NCBI GenBank assembly: GCA_017480565.1
Contig: JAFVAL010000025.1
Coordinates: 1 to 64,000, forward strand
DNA length: 64,000 bases
Direction of reading: 5' to 3'
Source of the DNA: Lachnospiraceae bacterium
GTDB taxonomy: Bacteria; Bacillota; Clostridia; Lachnospirales; Lachnospiraceae
Shown: positions 63,811 through 64,000 of the stretch, piece by piece
How the letters are laid out: the number at the start of each line of letters is the position of its first letter
Numbering within the stretch: the stretch's first letter is position 1
Program-made: the position numbers and the translations under genes
The notes under the pieces: generated by a model
The model's input: the letters and a program-made list of their open reading frames with translations, nothing else
What the model was told of the DNA's origin: nothing
Database searches by the model: none

Positions 63811-64000
63811 GCGGCTGCTTTTTGCCTTGCTTGCCCTTTTCGTGGTAACCGTCACCGGATGCGCGAAAGAGCAGAAGGAGGCGCTTTCTAAGAGCACGAC
63901 CAAAGAACGTGTGATCGCTTTATCCAAATCGAATGCAGAACTCTGGGTTTTGGCAGGAGGAACACTTCTTGCCACTTCAGACGATGCGTTTGAGATCGAA
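63797..64000 (+). CDS. Lipoprotein, BtuF/TroA-like binding protein (partial)
   Basis: The gene starts at ATG 63797, overlapping the sulfite reductase by 14 bases, and runs off the window. The 68 residues seen have a lipobox (VTGC) and the RVIALSKSNAELWVLAGG start of helical-backbone metal or cofactor ABC-binding proteins. Overlap puts it in the sulfur operon. Its ligand is unknown; a sulfonate or a siroheme- or metal-related ligand is possible. Confidence 0.7.
   Translation, partial: MKGLKRLLFALLALFVVTVTGCAKEQKEALSKSTTKERVIALSKSNAELWVLAGGTLLATSDDAFEIE

Overview
The window looks like chromosome of a strictly anaerobic, fermentative Gram-positive bacterium, most likely a gut clostridium of the Lachnospiraceae type. 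This rests on gene content rather than a marker gene: ferredoxin-dependent 2-oxoacid oxidoreductases, glycyl-radical and radical-SAM enzymes, a T-box leader, many lipobox proteins and no outer-membrane genes, DUF1836 and DUF1667 proteins, a VTC/DUF4956 cluster, and AGGAGG-type ribosome sites. No rRNA, tRNA, CRISPR array, transposase or phage gene was seen.

Layout. 1-8 kb: two paralogous HTH-cupin-acyl-CoA synthetase fusions, a ParA-like ATPase and a four-subunit 2-oxoacid:ferredoxin oxidoreductase (korDABC). 8-10 kb: a tryptophan T-box leader and a TrpB2-type tryptophan synthase beta chain. A stacked array of six hairpin repeats separates it from a convergent SDR gene, which is divergent from an enolase-superfamily dehydratase. 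12.2-13.4 kb: an AT-rich islet with a truncated toxin-like tail, an immunity-like protein and a tiny membrane protein. 13.4-20 kb: a DUF401 permease (minus strand), then a MacAB-like export operon with two adaptors, an ATPase and an FtsX-type permease. 20-23.6 kb: a membrane protein fused in frame to a ROK regulator, apparently through a 1-nt indel, then a fucose/arabinose-isomerase-like gene. 23.8-30.3 kb: an AAA/PD-(D/E)XK protein, a VTC/DUF4956/carbohydrate-binding cluster, and an ATP-grasp/esterase pair. 30.4 kb: a striking three-way-junction inverted repeat. 30.7-39 kb: an XRE regulator, an Lrp regulator and MFS transporter (minus), a GlpA-like/FAD-oxidoreductase/DUF1667 operon, and an L,D-transpeptidase lipoprotein followed by a 64-bp tandem repeat. 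39-48.5 kb: pth, mfd, a foldase-like lipoprotein, DUF1836, a phospholipase C-like protein, an M3 peptidase and a membrane protein. 48.5-56 kb: an oligopeptide ABC transporter (oppABCDF). 56-64 kb: a small membrane protein, a LysR regulator and a long sulfur operon.

The standout region is 56.5-64 kb. A 36-codon leader peptide with three Cys codons in four precedes a mutually exclusive antiterminator/terminator pair. Behind it lie a glycyl radical enzyme whose residues match the substrate pocket I recall for isethionate sulfite-lyase, its radical-SAM activase, a ThiS-like sulfur carrier with a C-terminal extension, a ThiF-like activating enzyme, a JAMM protease, a TusA-like protein, a small siroheme sulfite reductase and the start of a binding-protein lipoprotein. 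Read together, this is a candidate assimilatory route from isethionate through sulfite and sulfide to a protein-bound thiocarboxylate for cysteine or homocysteine synthesis, under cysteine attenuation. Isethionate sulfite-lyase is known mainly from dissimilatory hydrogen sulfide production, so this operon is the main candidate for something new. The attenuation and the substrate are inferences from sequence.
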